From contig CM036622.1 in NCBI GenBank assembly GCA_020746105.1, positions 21,553,487 through 21,617,486 of the forward strand: a stretch of DNA of 64,000 nt. The letters run 5' to 3'. The DNA comes from Trogon surrucura (lineage: Eukaryota; Chordata; Aves; Trogoniformes; Trogonidae). The position numbers were made by a program, and so were the translations under genes. Shown here piece after piece: positions 1 through 13,239 of this stretch. The notes beneath the pieces are model-generated. The model saw nothing but the letters and a program-made list of their open reading frames with translations. It did no database searches and was not told the DNA's origin. Positions within the stretch are counted from its first letter, which is position 1; each line of letters opens with the position of its first letter.

Positions 1-3000
1 CAGAAAGAGGCAGCCATCTTTCCCCAGTCTGCACAACAGACAGAAGGCTGAGAGCCATGGGGCAGCGCGGGAGTCGGAGTGGGTCCAGAACCTCGTCTTA
101 AGATAAATGTAAGAGAGATAGTAAGCAGGCACTGACCTGAAGTCAGCACGCTTGGGAAACCACTGCTTGGAGTTTCTGACTGAGACTTATGAGCAATGCA
201 TGTGTCCACAATGCACATGGCTCAGAATCCAGCTTGAGCACACGAGATATCAATATTCCCTCCAAACACCTCTCCTGGCTCTGAACAGCATCACAGCACT
301 TCTCCACTGGGGGTGAAAGTTGCTGTGTGCTGTGGCATGGGCGGGCAGCAACATCTTTGCTTCTTTGCTAAAAGACCCCAGGGGACACAACACAAGCAAA
401 TCCCAGGGCTGATCAGATCAGATGAAGCAACTCATACGAGAGGTAATCCCGTGCTTCCATCTGAATTGGGAAAAGTAACATTGCCTCAGGGTGACTGGCT
501 GTCAGCCCAGGAGAACGGGAATTATCTCATGAGACTGGTATGTGTTTCTCACCTGGGACTGGAGTCCCACATTAAGGTGATCCAAACAAAAGCTTGCTCT
601 TCATGAAAACAGGAGTATAAAGCCGCATTTTCTTATTTTCAGATTCTACAGCTTAAAAAAACCTCAAACCCAAACATAGGGAAGTGCTGAAGGGCAGCTT
701 TTCACTGTCAGTAGACCGGGACTGTTTGGTCACACCCTGTCACTGCTCTTATCCCCACGACAAAGGTCTTCTGGAGGGCACGAGAGCAAGAGGCAAGCTC
801 AGGGACCTTATGCTATATTCTGTAGGGGCTCATAATGTAACACCCTTTGCTCAGCCAACTGCCCACTGTGCCCTGCAGCACCATTTCTGTAATTCGGTGC
901 CAGAAGGGAATCCAAGTGCAATGCATCTTCCCTTGGATGCCAGCAAAAGTAACATCAGCAGTAGAGACGGCCCAGAGATTCATGTCAAAGACACAGAAGA
1001 TGGAAGTATGCTGCTTATCAGTCGGTATGGACCATCACGTGCCAACATGAGGCACTTTCCCAATGACTAGATAGTCACTCAGCATTGACTGAAGGGACAG
1101 GGAAACACGATAACTTCCTCTGAAAAGCCCAGAGAAGGAGCAGTGCAAGGCACACAGGAAAAGCAAACAGAGTGAGAGCCAGCAGCCTGCTTGTCACAAA
1201 ATAAGCGAAAGACCTGGGATCAGAGTGCAAATGGATTTTTACCTTGCTTGTCAAATAGCTACATAAAATAAGGGCAAAAGGCAATGTTCAAGTTGCACTG
1301 GGGTGCCTATTATACCAGGCAGCTACAGATCCAGGATGGCAAGACAAAAGGCAACTACAAACAGAAAACATCAGTACAGCACGATAAATAAAACCAAGCA
1401 AGGCCAGGGGACAAGGGATAAGCCTCAGCCTACAACACTGGATTCAGAAAAATCGGTTTGTCACAGCATTTCAGACTGGCAAGTCATGACTCAGCAGAGT
1501 CAAGCTGGCAACAGAGGGGAGCAAGTCCCCTGCCAGCAGCTCTGATGTGAAACTGCTTCAGTCACCTGACATAACAGAGGCAGGCTACATTGTTTTTTGC
1601 CCCAATAGATAACAGCCAGGGGGAAAAAAAAGACCAGACAGAACACTGCTGGGCAAAACAAAGGTCCAGAAGCTGGAAGAGCTGACCACAAAGTTCTCCA
1701 CCAGGCCCAGTTTTCATATTTTATGTGGCAACCAGCATGGAGGTGGAACAGTTGGGGGTGAGAGTTGTCACCTGGGGGAGCTCGTGGGGAGAACCTGGAA
1801 GCCAGTGTGTCCACACCTGGCTGAAGCACTGCTTGCACCTGCAGTGTCCCACATGTAACAGATTTCAAGCCAGTTTAACATTCTGAGCTTGGAGGGTTCT
1901 TCTCTGCCAGAATGCAAAATGAGGTGCAACAGCTCATTTCACTGAAAGGGGTAAGAGGTACTTACTTTCTGCTAGGGCCCAGCAGGGAGGAGGTGGGGCA
2001 CAGGGTCTGTGACCAAGTTGCAGCTCATTGCCTACAGAGGTCTGGGACAGCCAAGCACCACACATTGCTCAAGGGAGGCTGTAAAGTTACAGCCCCGTGT
2101 ACGGTGTTAAGGAGTGCTGGGATACAAGGGGTTGTTTTTTGAAGAGGACATGAAAGCAGTTTCTTAAACACTTGCTCATTAAAAATTCTACTGCTGTTTT
2201 AACAAGAGTAGGATGCTATGTCAGGCACTGTGAGCTTTTATTAGAAATGCGAAATCATGCCAAACATTTCTGGTCCAAGTTTCATACCAAGCCTAAAGAC
2301 CAGTTCCTTCAGTCCAGGAAGATCCTGGACTTAACTTTTAAATCTGTGTTGCCAGTTCAGATCATTTATATAAATGAACTCTACGTGTTTCAAACCTTCC
2401 CATGTCTCTGAAAAGCCCCAAAAATGCAATTTGTAATTTCTTTTACCTTTCAGTTGGCAGTCCTACTTAGTTTTCTATCCTATTAGCTTCACTTCTGCTG
2501 GGTTTTCTGTTTCTCTTTTCTTTATCCCTTCCACAGTCAGCATCTTCAATCTGCCCCTTTCACAGCCCTGCTGCGAGCGTCTGCAAGCAAGGATGAAGAC
2601 ATTTTCCCCTACATGTCAGGCTTGAAACTGCTGCTGTTGCTGAGCTTCTGCTCACACCTTTCCACTGTAAAGGCAGGAACACGACTGTCTGTCCCAGGCT
2701 TTCAGCTGACCGACAGCTGGAGTTTGGGACCACTGGAGAAGATGTGCTCGGCCACAATGACATGTTGCTAGAATGGAAGATCGTCAGGAAAGCCCTTGGG
2801 AAATCCCAGTGTTTTATTAAAATCAGGATATATCCCAGTTTCAACAAATCATCTGGGACCCCAAGAATGCCTTGCATGGCTAAGACAATCCCAGTCACAC
2901 AGCACATCTGGTAACCCTATGGAGAGAGTTAAAAAGAAATAAAGCTTCCCAGGGAAAAGGTCAGAAATTTGTTTAATATCTTCTAGAAAAGCAAAGTGCT

Positions 3001-4292
3001 TGATGCTGATCTCATAACAGTTTTGCATTACCACAACTCCATTAATTTTACTGGAGTAACCACAGACTTTCACCACTGCTGGAGCAGCACTTTCCGATGG
3101 GTAAACTTTGGTGCTCTATTCCTTGCTTTCCCAAATTTCAAGACATTCACACTCCATAGGTCTAGGAATTTCTCCGGAATAGCTGTCAGGGGCTTGATAA
3201 GTGTATCTTGGTGTGTATATTCCCATCTGCTCCACATCTCATGTGCTTTACTCTCCAACTCTGGCAGGCACGATCCCAGTAGATGGCTACGCACGGACAG
3301 CTCAATATACAAGCCCATATTAAATGCCCTGTTTATTTATAGATATACAAATACCCATACATTTTTATTTACTCACAGCACTTTGATTTGGACATCCAGA
3401 TATGAAAAGAGTTCCTAGTCCAGAGCCTAGGCATCCTAGCAGATCAGTCACATAATGAAGTCAAGATGAGAGCACCAGTAGCAAGCCAACTGGCTTCTCT
3501 TCGCAGTGGAACAGCCTAGGTATTCCACCCCAAACCTAATCACCCTCAAAATGACTACAGAAAGCTAATTCCTCCAGCTGAAATATTGATGTTCCCAGCT
3601 GAAGCTCCCTCGTACCATGAGACAACGCTTTCTGCCCCATGTTTCAAAACCACCACCTGGGTTGTGGGTACACAAGAGGTAACTAAGAAGGGTGAGAACA
3701 AAATACCCCCCCGAGCTCTGGAGCACCACCAAAGCCCATCAAATATGCAGCTTGAGGGCTCTGTTTCAGACCCTGGTGGAAGGTATCACTGTCTAGAGCT
3801 CTGCAGTCAGGTCAGGCTAGGCTTCTCATGGGGAAGCTTGATGGCCCTTTTACACCCGTTGCATGGGAGTAAAACTGGAATCCAGAAGGAAGAACAAAAT
3901 ATTCTCCAATTCACAAACTGTGCATGTTTGTTTTGTTTACTGAACTTTACATTTCCTGCACACTGTACATTGAGCAGAGCAGTCGCAGCAGCATATGCAC
4001 CCAGAGAGCAGGAAACAGACTGCCAACGACCTCCTCAGGGTATCAGCAAAATAAAAAAACATAACATGCACATCAGGTGGTCTGAGTGCCAGCGCTGGGA
4101 TAAACTGCATCTGCGGAGAAAGTGCCATTGGAATTTCCCTTTAAACCACACCAAGCTGTAAAGCCGCTTGGGTGCAGGGAGCAGTCAAAATCAGATCAGC
4201 GTGTGGATGTTTTAAAAGGGGTAGATTAATTCACGTGAGCCAGGCAGCTCAGCTGGAACTGCTGCTGGGCTGCTGGCTTCGACTGTCTGCCG
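1..4292. other. Unique non-coding sequence, no gene recognised
   Basis: The open frames here, including one of 191 codons at 3586-4161, have no domain I recognise and no repeat similarity that I can see. A possible small terminal exon at 2537-2840 is listed separately. No RNA gene or clear mobile element was seen. Confidence 0.6.
2537..2840 (+). other. Candidate small terminal exon with a signal-peptide-like ORF
   Basis: A long polypyrimidine run ends in CAG at 2536, a good splice-acceptor shape. The frame starting at 2538 stays open for 77 codons to a TAG at 2769-2771. Within it an ATG at 2613 opens a 52-codon frame whose N-terminus (M-S-G-L-K, then five Leu, then S-F) resembles a secretory signal peptide. 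The C-terminal part has three cysteines, two of them adjacent at the very end. A polyadenylation-type ATTAAA lies at 2816-2821, about 45 nt after the stop. I do not recognise the protein. Each signal is common by chance in vertebrate DNA, so this is only a hypothesis. Confidence 0.15.
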
Positions 4293-4311
4293 CCTCCTCC
4301 TCCTCCTCCTC
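4293..4311. repeat. (CTC)n trinucleotide run
   Basis: Six uninterrupted CTC units, read directly. On the minus strand it translates as a run of glutamates in a spurious frame. Confidence 0.9.
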
Positions 4312-4642
4312 GTGTGCTTTTCCTTCCTCTGCAAAAGGCTCTCCCTGGTGAGAAGGCAAGTGTCCCCAGCAGGCAGGCTTGCAGTGCAGGTGCCGGGCGA
4401 TGACCTGCTGGTCTTTACTCACCATGGAGGGTGACGCAGAGGGTCTGACCCTGGTGCGTAGAAGAAGGGGAACCTGCCCAGCAAGAGTGAGTTGGACCCA
4501 GAGCACGTGTGTGTGATGTTGTCTCCACTGCTGACTGCTCAAAGACAGTGAAGGAGGGGCAATTCAGGGCAATCGCTTCTTGGGGAGCTGAACCCAGCTC
4601 TGAGTGAGGGACTCCAGAGGAGTAACATATGTGCATGCATGT

Positions 4643-4643
4643 C

Positions 4644-4679
<36 letters not shown>

Positions 4680-4690
4680 CACACACATAT
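4643..4690. repeat. Compound GT/AT/AC microsatellite, self-complementary
   Basis: About ten GT units run directly into about nine AT units and then AC units, ending in CACATAT. The GT arm pairs with the AC arm around the AT core, so the whole tract is an imperfect palindrome that could form a hairpin or cruciform. Alternating purine-pyrimidine DNA of this kind is also prone to Z-DNA. Confidence 0.9.
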
Positions 4691-7600
4691 AAAACTTGTA
4701 CATGTGGCTAGCGGCTTGAAGCGATTGACTTCTGGGAAAGATGAAAAATGTTACTGAACCCTTGTGGAAAAGTTTGAAAAAATGTAATAGAAAATTACAG
4801 CCTTTCTCAAGAATTTAATATAGAATTATATAGGATAGTTAAAAACAACAATAGAAAGGATATTACTCCCTATTAAACTCTATAGGTTTCAGAGCACTTT
4901 AAGTAGGGCCTTTTAATGTTTCTGCAAAGATTCCTGTTACGTCCTGTAGGGCTTTTCCACACAGATCCTAGCAGTCATCAGGGAAAACCTGGTGCCAGTG
5001 AGCTCCTAAGCAAACAAGTCAAGTAATTCCGATAATCTACATTAGACCGAACTCTGCAGCTCTGCTGCAGCTCCATGAGCCTCTGTGAGATTAGAAACGG
5101 TGCAGGGAAACCAGAGTTTTGGACGAGACTTTCCATTCTGGTGCCCCAGTTGCATGTAGTCAGCACCACATAAAACCTTTCCTCTTTGCCCTGACTAGAC
5201 CTTAGAGGGATGTAGAGATGTAATATCTAAATGCAAAGAATAACCTTCATTTTGGACTGAGATAATAAACACACTTCTGTGAAGCAGGACAAAGTATCTA
5301 GGCACACCAGCGGCTGGGAAACCCTCCGGAAAGCAGCCTCTGAGGCACATGGGCACTAACCACTGCCTTCAGCCAAGACGCTACCTTTGGCCAGAACTTT
5401 TGTTTCCGACGTATTATTCTCACAGAATAAAACATGTACTCGCTTAAGCATTTTACGTGTGTTAAATCAGGTACTTTATAAAAGGTATCCATGCTCATAG
5501 CCCTGTCTTATAAGAACAGTGGACAAACTATTTGGGGTTACAGCACCCCTAAAAGACATTATTACACAGTGCAGTAAAGTGTATGATTAGTTGACCTCTT
5601 TTTGCCCACAGAAGATCCATTATGCATGTTCCATTGCCTTCCATTTAGTGGTATTTAAAGCTACTAAATACATATTGCACATTTCTCCCTTGCAAAGCCC
5701 TCCTAAACATCCAAAAATCTACCTTGTCACCCACAGGAACCTGAAAAACTGCTGCCCGTCTTCTTCAGTCTGCACAGTCCGACAGTACCTCGAAACTTAA
5801 AACGCAAAACCCAGCAGTGCTTACGCTAACATCTCAACACATTGAAGCTTTGTGCCAAACCATTCCTGACCCAGACAGTGGCATATGTACTGCTTCATGC
5901 AAAAAATATTTTTATTAATCAGAGGGGATGGCATGGGTGGGAAGCAAACTAGTGAGTTTGCTTAATGCACAGCATTGCAGTTTGATGATCCCATCCTAGT
6001 CCAGATAAATCTTGATACTGTCCTTTGAACCCTGCTGGACTCCCACCACTGGAATGAACCTCACTATTATGTGACCCTGAGTTTCATACGCTAAGATGTT
6101 GAAAGGCCCTTTGTTTTCATTGAATGTCTTCCGCTCATAATGTTTTAAACTATCAGGATATAAAAAAGCCCTAAAACTGTATTTTGTCCCAAAATTTGTT
6201 ATAATCTTCTGATATACTTGTCTTCTCTACGTAATAACAGCCCCAGAACAACTCACTTGGTATTTATGTGCTTTTAGATTGTATGGATTTACCTTTCTTA
6301 GCAATAACCTGATTTTCAGAAGTTGTTCATCCTTTCAAGTTTGAAATTCAGTTGTTTTTGAAAGTAAAAGTCATTTGCTTATGAAACCTCAGCAGGCTAA
6401 CAACAGCAAGGATTAGTGCGTGGGCCCTAAATATTTTGCATAATACACCCAACTCTACATAAACCTTACTTAAAACGTGTCTAAACAGAGGGAGAGCAAG
6501 CAAACTATGTACCCAAGCTGTCCTTATACACCAGCTGGAGACAGCGACAAAACTCCCCATAATATCTACGGCAGAGGCTCAAGATGCTTCAAGGATTTAC
6601 ACAGTCATAGAAAATTATTCATGTGAAGCTATTTATTTGCATAAATGCGTCTGCAAGATAAGGGTCCAAAAGTTGGAGGAGAGAGGAGAAGAGATGCTGA
6701 AGGACCCATGAGACACACTTGTCTCTGAAACCATGTTTTCCAGATTTGTTTGTGGAAGAGCTCTCAGTGTGACTTGCTTGGCTAATGCTGTAAAACCAGT
6801 TGAAACACTACTTGCGTCTGAATCTAATTTTTCTCTGGTTGTCATTCTTTAAAGTCCTACCAAATTCAAATGCTCCTTGGAAGCACAGCTATGAGGAAGG
6901 GAAAATCCCTCTGCCTAGTGAGAGAACCAGAAGCAAGAATTCTTCCAGGGGCAGCCTTATCAGCAAATCCATGGAGACTTATCAGAAGATATACATTCAG
7001 AGGTTTTCAAGCTGCCTTTTTGTACTTCTCCTTAGGCCTGAAGTTTAATATCATTATGGGACATTTCCAAGGCAGCAGCAACAGCCGCCACCTAATCTTT
7101 TCACAAGATGTAAATCAGTTTCAGTAATTATCATAATAGATGGCTTCATGTTTTCTTGCTGGGAAAAAATACCATGTCTTATAAATTCCTCAGTGCTGTA
7201 ACATCAAAGCAGCAGGGTCGGCATGCAGATCCAGAGGGGAGGGGAGACTAATTTGGTGAGAATGTATATGTGATAGATAGAGATTTCATTTAAGAGACCA
7301 TCCTGAATGGTATATGCCAGACTGAGCCCTGAAATCCTATAATTGGGCATGAACAGCAGGCAGATCAGAGGTGCTCACCCTTGAAGAACCGGAGCAATAC
7401 TTCATAACCAAACATTTGTTAGAAGAGCCAAAACATTTTGGAATGGCGCATCAGGGAATTAGAGGGAAGTCAGGGGAAATCCTACACTGCTGGCAGCACA
7501 CAGAGGAGAAGGAAGCTGGCCAAAACTGGTCTCCTGGGAGTCAGATGGGCTCCTTTGGGGCTGACAGGCACAGGAATGCCAATACCTTACATCTTTGGGC

Positions 7601-7692
7601 TGCTACCCTGCAGTCAGGATCACCAACAGTCAGGCCAAAATGCTCCAGGTCTCCCCATCACCAGGGTCCCTCCTGGTAGTGCAGCTGGATCA
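4691..7692. other. Unique AT-rich sequence, nothing recognised
   Basis: Only short open frames without recognisable domains. I saw no transposon, RNA gene or long simple repeat. Confidence 0.6.
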
Positions 7693-8255
7693 TAGAACCA
7701 TAGAACCGTATCAGCTGGAAGAGACCTAGAAGGTCATGGAGTCCAGCTTTTGTCCCAGCCTTACCAACCTACTAAACAATTCCCCCCAACGCAACATCCA
7801 CCCGTCGCTTAAACACCTCCAGGGACAGTGACTCAACCACCTCCCTGGGCAGCCTGTTCCAAAGGCTGACAACTCTTTCAGTATAGAAATTCTCCCTAAT
7901 ATCTAACCCAAACCTCCCCTGGCACAATTTAAATCCATTTCCCCTCGTCCTATCACTCTCCACTAGGGAGAATAAACCAGCCTCAACCTCTCTACAACCT
8001 CCCTTCAGGTAGTTGTAGAGAGTGATGAGGTCTCCCCTCAATATCCTCTTCTCTAGGCTAAACAGCCCCAGATCCCTCAGCCTTTCCTCATGTGACTTAT
8101 GTTCTAACTCCTTTACCAACTTGGCAGCCCGCCTCTGTACCCTCTCCAGCACCTCAATGTCCCTCTTGTAGTGGGGGCCCAAAACTGGACGCAGTACTCA
8201 AGGTGGGGCCTCACCAAAGCTGAGTACAGGGGCATGATCACCTCCCTGCTCCCTG
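7693..8255 (-). mobile_element. CR1 LINE, 5'-truncated 3' end
   Basis: The element reads on the minus strand. Its 3' end is at the low coordinate, where two CATAGAAC-like units (the reverse of the CR1 tail repeat) sit next to the CR1 3' UTR phrase for 'ggaagagacctagaaggtcat'-type sequence. The ORF2 C-terminus follows at 7772-8182. The left part of CR1 (ORF1, endonuclease, most of the reverse transcriptase) is missing, which is the usual 5' truncation of this family. Similarity fades near 8255, so that edge is approximate. Confidence 0.92.
7772..8182 (-). pseudogene. CR1 ORF2 C-terminal fragment (reverse-transcriptase protein tail)
   Basis: 136 codons ending at the natural CR1 ORF2 stop. CR1 landmarks in order are [43 protein letters not shown], and [19 protein letters not shown] near the end. 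The catalytic polymerase motif lies upstream in a full-length element and is absent. At about 8172-8177 the C-run after the CVQFW motif appears one base short, which shifts the frame, so the apparent ATG is an internal methionine-like start, not a real one. The fragment cannot make an active enzyme. It is an inert copy in the host genome, more diverged than the copies at 16.4 and 20.6 kb. Confidence 0.88.
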
Positions 8256-9888
8256 TAAACCCCAAGAACCAAACTAGGTCACTAACCTCTTTCCCGTGAA
8301 CGCAAAAGCCATGCTAAGTGAATCTGGCATCCCTGTCCTTCTGTACCTCTCTGTGGAAACGGCTTACAGGGGTAACACCCATGCAGCTTCACACCATTAT
8401 TTTTGCTCTTTTCAGATGTTGCTCCCCTTGAGCGAACCTGAGAGAATCCAGAAGAACTGTAGGGATCAGGGTACTGACTCTGCCTTTGGATGGGCAGAGT
8501 GCCTTTCCAAAAAGCTTTCCTGAACCAAAAAGTTCAGGAACACAGCTCTGTGTGTTATACCCCAATGCGCAAAAGTTCACAGCATGGAGAAATCGCAGGA
8601 GCAGAGGAAATGAAATTTAACACGAGAGAGAAAAACAAGTAAACACTACATGTTTTTTTTAAGGGAGTCCATGTGCAAGTGATTAACTTTTGCTATCGAG
8701 GGAGGATAAAGAGGGAGCCAAGATCCTCTGTAACCATTATAAGAACTGAACACAGCAGCAAATGTGGAAAATTTCACCAGTTTGGCAGATGCCATAAAAT
8801 ATTTTTAGCTCCAACACCTTATGTTTGTGGTCCTATCACTGACCCCAGCCTAGCAATCTGTAATCTCAGGAAACATTGCATTAGCTTTCACAGAATCTCA
8901 CTTGTGACCAACTCTCACAAAGCTACACCTCTCAAGAAAAATTTACAGCCCCTAAGCTGGGTATGTGTCACGCTGCAATGACAAAACACTAGCTCGTCTG
9001 CAAAGATAGAGTGTTCGCATTCTCAGCATCCTCGGGACCAAGGGAGACGGGCTGTTGTTGTTGAGCAGCTCAAGAATGCACACTGCTCAAAGATCAAGAA
9101 TGTGGAAATGGCAGAGCTTTTTTATAAGGCCATTAAAAATGACATCTTAACAACATCTGCAATTAAAAATGCTCAGAGCTGGAGGAGATCTTCCAAAAAA
9201 AACATGTGGATCATAGAACTCATTCCGTTCTTATGACTTAAAAAATTGACAGCGTAAGCCTAGAAAAATAAGTGTGTCTTCCCTGTCTGTTGTTTAAACA
9301 GCTTCCTTGATTCCACCGACAAATGACGGTGAGCTGACCCTAGGGTGTCCTCCAGCCCTGTGCAGCAGTCCACTGCTACAAATTTTACTGAAGGAGAAGG
9401 GTGCCACTTGTTGTATGTCATACTTGTGTATGTCACGAATACATTTCATATTTTGCGTATCTAAATAAACCTGAAGCTAGAGAATAACACCAAAAAGTTT
9501 TAAAGGGGACTGGATAACTCAAGGGTTAGGTAGAGCAGCCGCACTTGTCAGTCATGTGGTGTCGGTTCAAGTGTGCCCATCAGAAAAAGCAGCGGGATTT
9601 CTGCAAAATGCGATCTTGGCTCTTCTGGTCTGAGTCTGAGCAGAGCAGGGGGGTCTTCTCAAGGCCTGTCATGGTTATTAGCACTATCAAGACACACTTG
9701 TTAGTGATCTGGGCAAACATAGCCTCAATGAGCTATCAGAACACAAAAGCTCAGCTCAAGCCTTCCACCTGATGTGAGGGGACCTCCTAGTACCACAGGT
9801 TGTGGTTTACGTGTCCTGTAGCTGAAGAGGAATCTTCCCACTCCATGGTTGGCAGGATGCCACCCTCGTCAGGACTCAGATTCATGCT

Positions 9889-9910
9889 AAAACAAAACAA
9901 AACAAAAAAA
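9889..9910. repeat. (AAAAC)n microsatellite
   Basis: About three AAAAC units followed by a short A-run. Confidence 0.85.
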
Positions 9911-11837
9911 TAATGGTAAAGAGTAAAGGAAAAGGGAGTCCTCAGTGGGCTTCCTGGGAGCTACCTGGCAAGGAAGATAAAATGGCAGCTATAAAAGGAA
10001 CATTCAGATTAAAGAAACGTTGTGATAGGGTTAATGCAAGTTTGTTAATTATCTGGTAAGGACCTGCTCAGATGTACTTTGTCTCTGCATGTGCACGCAT
10101 ACAAACACTTGCTTCAGTGCCTTGCTTGAATAATAAGGCACAACAGGGCAATCATTGTTGTGCGGTAATTGCACTCCTCGGGCGTACACCAGCCACGAAC
10201 CCGAAGGAGGGGTGCTATCAGCAGCCTGAGAAGTATGATTATGGCCCAACAAGGCATGCCCTGTTGTGACTTATTACAATTAGAAAAGCTATCTATGTCG
10301 TTGCAAACATTGAGGTGAGGGTGAAGTGAAATGCTTTTTAAAAGCCTGTGTTCTGGTAGCGCATATTTAAAATGTTGTACCTGCTGCTAGGACTCCCCAT
10401 TAGCCAATCATATTGCTCAAGTATCCTTTGAATGACATACTTCATGCCCCATCTCAACTCTGTGCTGAAAGATTAGAGGAATTAGCAACATTTTTCAACC
10501 CTCTTTGAGGTCTCAAGAGACCTGCAAAGCAGTAAGTGGTACACGGTGACTGAAAGTAGGTACGCCTTGCCAACACCAAAATGCATTGCTGAATACATGG
10601 GGACAATTAACTGCTTTCCTCCCAAACAGATACACGTTTCAGCAAACAGCTTATGAGTATAGTTAAGAGACAGTAACTGAAAGGCAAAAATTGCTTTTTT
10701 TGCCACATGCTTTCATGGGTGTACATGTATCCACTGTTGAGCTTTCAAACAAGGGCCAAATGGGAATGAGGAGGCCTACCTGTTTTGCAGAGCAGTTGTG
10801 AAGACTGATCAGCACCCATAATGGTCTCAGAGATGTTCAACTGGCAGGCATCACAGGCATGCAAAAGAAATTATGGAGGAAAAGACAGAAAGGATGTACA
10901 ATAAGCTACGAAATATCCAAGTGCAAAAAATCATTCACCCTAATGTGACAGAAATCATTATACAAAGACAGTGCTTTTCCTGCGTAGGATCCCGAGCAGA
11001 AGCTTTATAGGGGGTGTTTGTTTGCTAATGTTAAACTTAACCAGAACTGTACGGCTCTCCAGCCAGCGCGGGAGCAGAACACGTCCTGTACATTCAGAAG
11101 GCTCTTTCACCTTGAATGAGAAAGATAACTTCAAACAAACAAAGTGATTGTGCACAGGTTTCAATGAAATCTGAGCTCCCTCCAAACCACATCGGAGTAA
11201 TAGCTGCCTCAAAACAGTCCTTGTAAGAAAACAGAGCTAACGCACATTGCAGCTTCAACCAGTTTGGGGAAAAAATAATAAAAACAGGGGGATTGCATAC
11301 AATATTAAAGGCAGAGAGCTTTACAGCCAACATCTGGACATTGGGACAGCTGGAGCAGTGTTGTGTAATGCCTGTGAAGTGCAGAATAAAAAAAAAACCC
11401 AACTAAGAAATTGCCCTGTGATACCTAATCATCAACCAGTCAAAACACGTTGGAGCTAATGTATATTAATCACTGGAAACCTTAGATAACTTCAGTAAAC
11501 ATTGCCTATTACAATACGTTTAAAAAAGAGGCTTTGAAACAGCACTGTGCTCAGGAGTCTGATCCAGAGCTCACTGAAATATGCTGGAATGTTTCCACTC
11601 ACCTCGGTGAGTTTTGCGCATTGAGCTTTTTCAAGACCAGGCAGCCGTTCAAAAATAACTTTACAGCATTATCCCAATTGTTTATTTGTGTACGAATGAC
11701 ACTGAAAGAGTACACATGGCCAACCAGAGAAAGAACACTTAGGAATATTTTTAAATTGCCATCACCAAAACCACTGACAATATAAAAATGCAACTATTTA
11801 TGATGTTGTAACACTGGTTTTAATAGAGATGGTGGTG

Positions 11838-11883
11838 GAGAAACTATGCGTAATATAATCGAGAAACTATGTGTAATATAATC
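11838..11883. repeat. 23-bp tandem duplication
   Basis: Two adjacent 23-bp copies (11838-11860 and 11861-11883) beginning GAGAAACTATG and ending ATATAATC. They differ at one base, so the duplication is probably fairly recent. Confidence 0.9.
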
Positions 11884-13239
11884 AACAAACTAACAAACCT
11901 CAAGGCTCTCCCAAGGATTTTAATACACAGAATATTTAAAATATTAAATAAACAATAATAGTGAAAATCATGATATGATTCAATAGTTTGAACAATCAAT
12001 CCTGAAAGTTTCTCTTAAAAATGTGTTCAAATCGTTTTGTAGTTGGTTCACCAACTGCAGAAAAAATGACATATTTTAATGTGACCCACTAGGATAAAAA
12101 TAAAGCTCTATTTGTCCACTGTTGCCTAGCTTTGGGCTCATTGAGTTAGACTGAGTAGATTTGAAATGAATCAAGATGTTTAACATCTGCCTCCTGTTAT
12201 TAGGATATTCTCTTCCTATTTATAAACAAACGCTTTGTTGGGGTTAGGCTGTGGATTCCATTACTCTGTGGACTCATGTTTCCTCAGCAATCTGAACTTG
12301 AGGCCACAAGTAGAAGGTACATTGTAAGTCCTCCAAAATCAATCAATGAAGGCAGGAAGAAATGATTATCTGACAGCACAGTCCATTTGCTTGGTCTTGC
12401 ACAGCTAGCATTTGACAAGGTGCTAAAAGACATCGTGCTAAGGCAAAACCAGTTTTTTGATTAAAACTAACTCATGAAAAACCTCTACATTTTAGGTAGA
12501 ACAAATCGTATGCTTGTGTGCGCGGTCATCACAGCTTGTCAAGACTCTCACGCTGCTATGGCATCTCTCTAGTTTCCAACGTACTGTGCTTGGAAATCCC
12601 AGCACTTCCATAAACACAGTAAAGACAAAACATTTCCTCGTTCCTCTCTTTGCGTGGCAGCGTGTGTTAATCTCACCTTCCAGTCTATGTGTTAGTTTGG
12701 ATTCCTCCTCTTTTCCTTACATTCAGTTTCTTGCTCTACCCTCATTTTTCCAGTTAATGTTCTGAAACTGGAGCCCTTTCCTCCACCCTTACTGACAGTC
12801 TGGTTTGTGTCTCTGTTCTCTCTCGCTTGCCCTAACGCAACGCTTTCCTCTCTGCACATTTTTTGCTTGGCATTCTGCAAAAAAATAATCATCCTTAGCG
12901 TGCCCCCCCAAAAAAACTAGCACCACTTCTCTCCGTTTAAGCTTTCTTCCAAAACAGACTTCCACCCCTTCCAGTTCTGTTGTGTGTACCATCTCCATTC
13001 TAACCTGCTTTAGTCAATACTTCACAGTAGCTGAATGTCTATGATTAATATAATGTTACAGCTTGTATTTATAGTTTTTCTGTTTGGGTCCAGACTATGC
13101 TCATGGCCAAAAACCTTAAAATACATGGTTTCACAGCATAATACTGCACAACATACAGGTAAGAATTTATATGAATACATTAACTTCCTACTTCATCACA
13201 AAGAATCAGGATCTTAGAAAGAGGAATAGTTTTTTGAGA

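Larger units (their letters stand above)
8256..13239. other. Unique sequence with two minor simple repeats
   Basis: No gene recognised. It contains the (AAAAC)n run and the 23-bp tandem duplication listed separately. Around 11.8-12.1 kb it is very AT-rich. Confidence 0.6.

Noticed and set aside
2900..2920. CATCTGGTAACCCTATGG, resembling the terminal inverted repeat of an old hAT transposon
   Set aside because: I could not find the opposite end or an 8-bp target duplication, so a single 15-bp resemblance is not enough.
3586..4161. 191-codon plus-strand frame
   Set aside because: No motif, low-complexity core or splice context supports it. One frame of this length in 64 kb is plausible by chance.
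9496..9600. Possible tRNA-like B box (GGTTCAAG) near 9566
   Set aside because: No matching A box at the right distance and no cloverleaf arms could be drawn.
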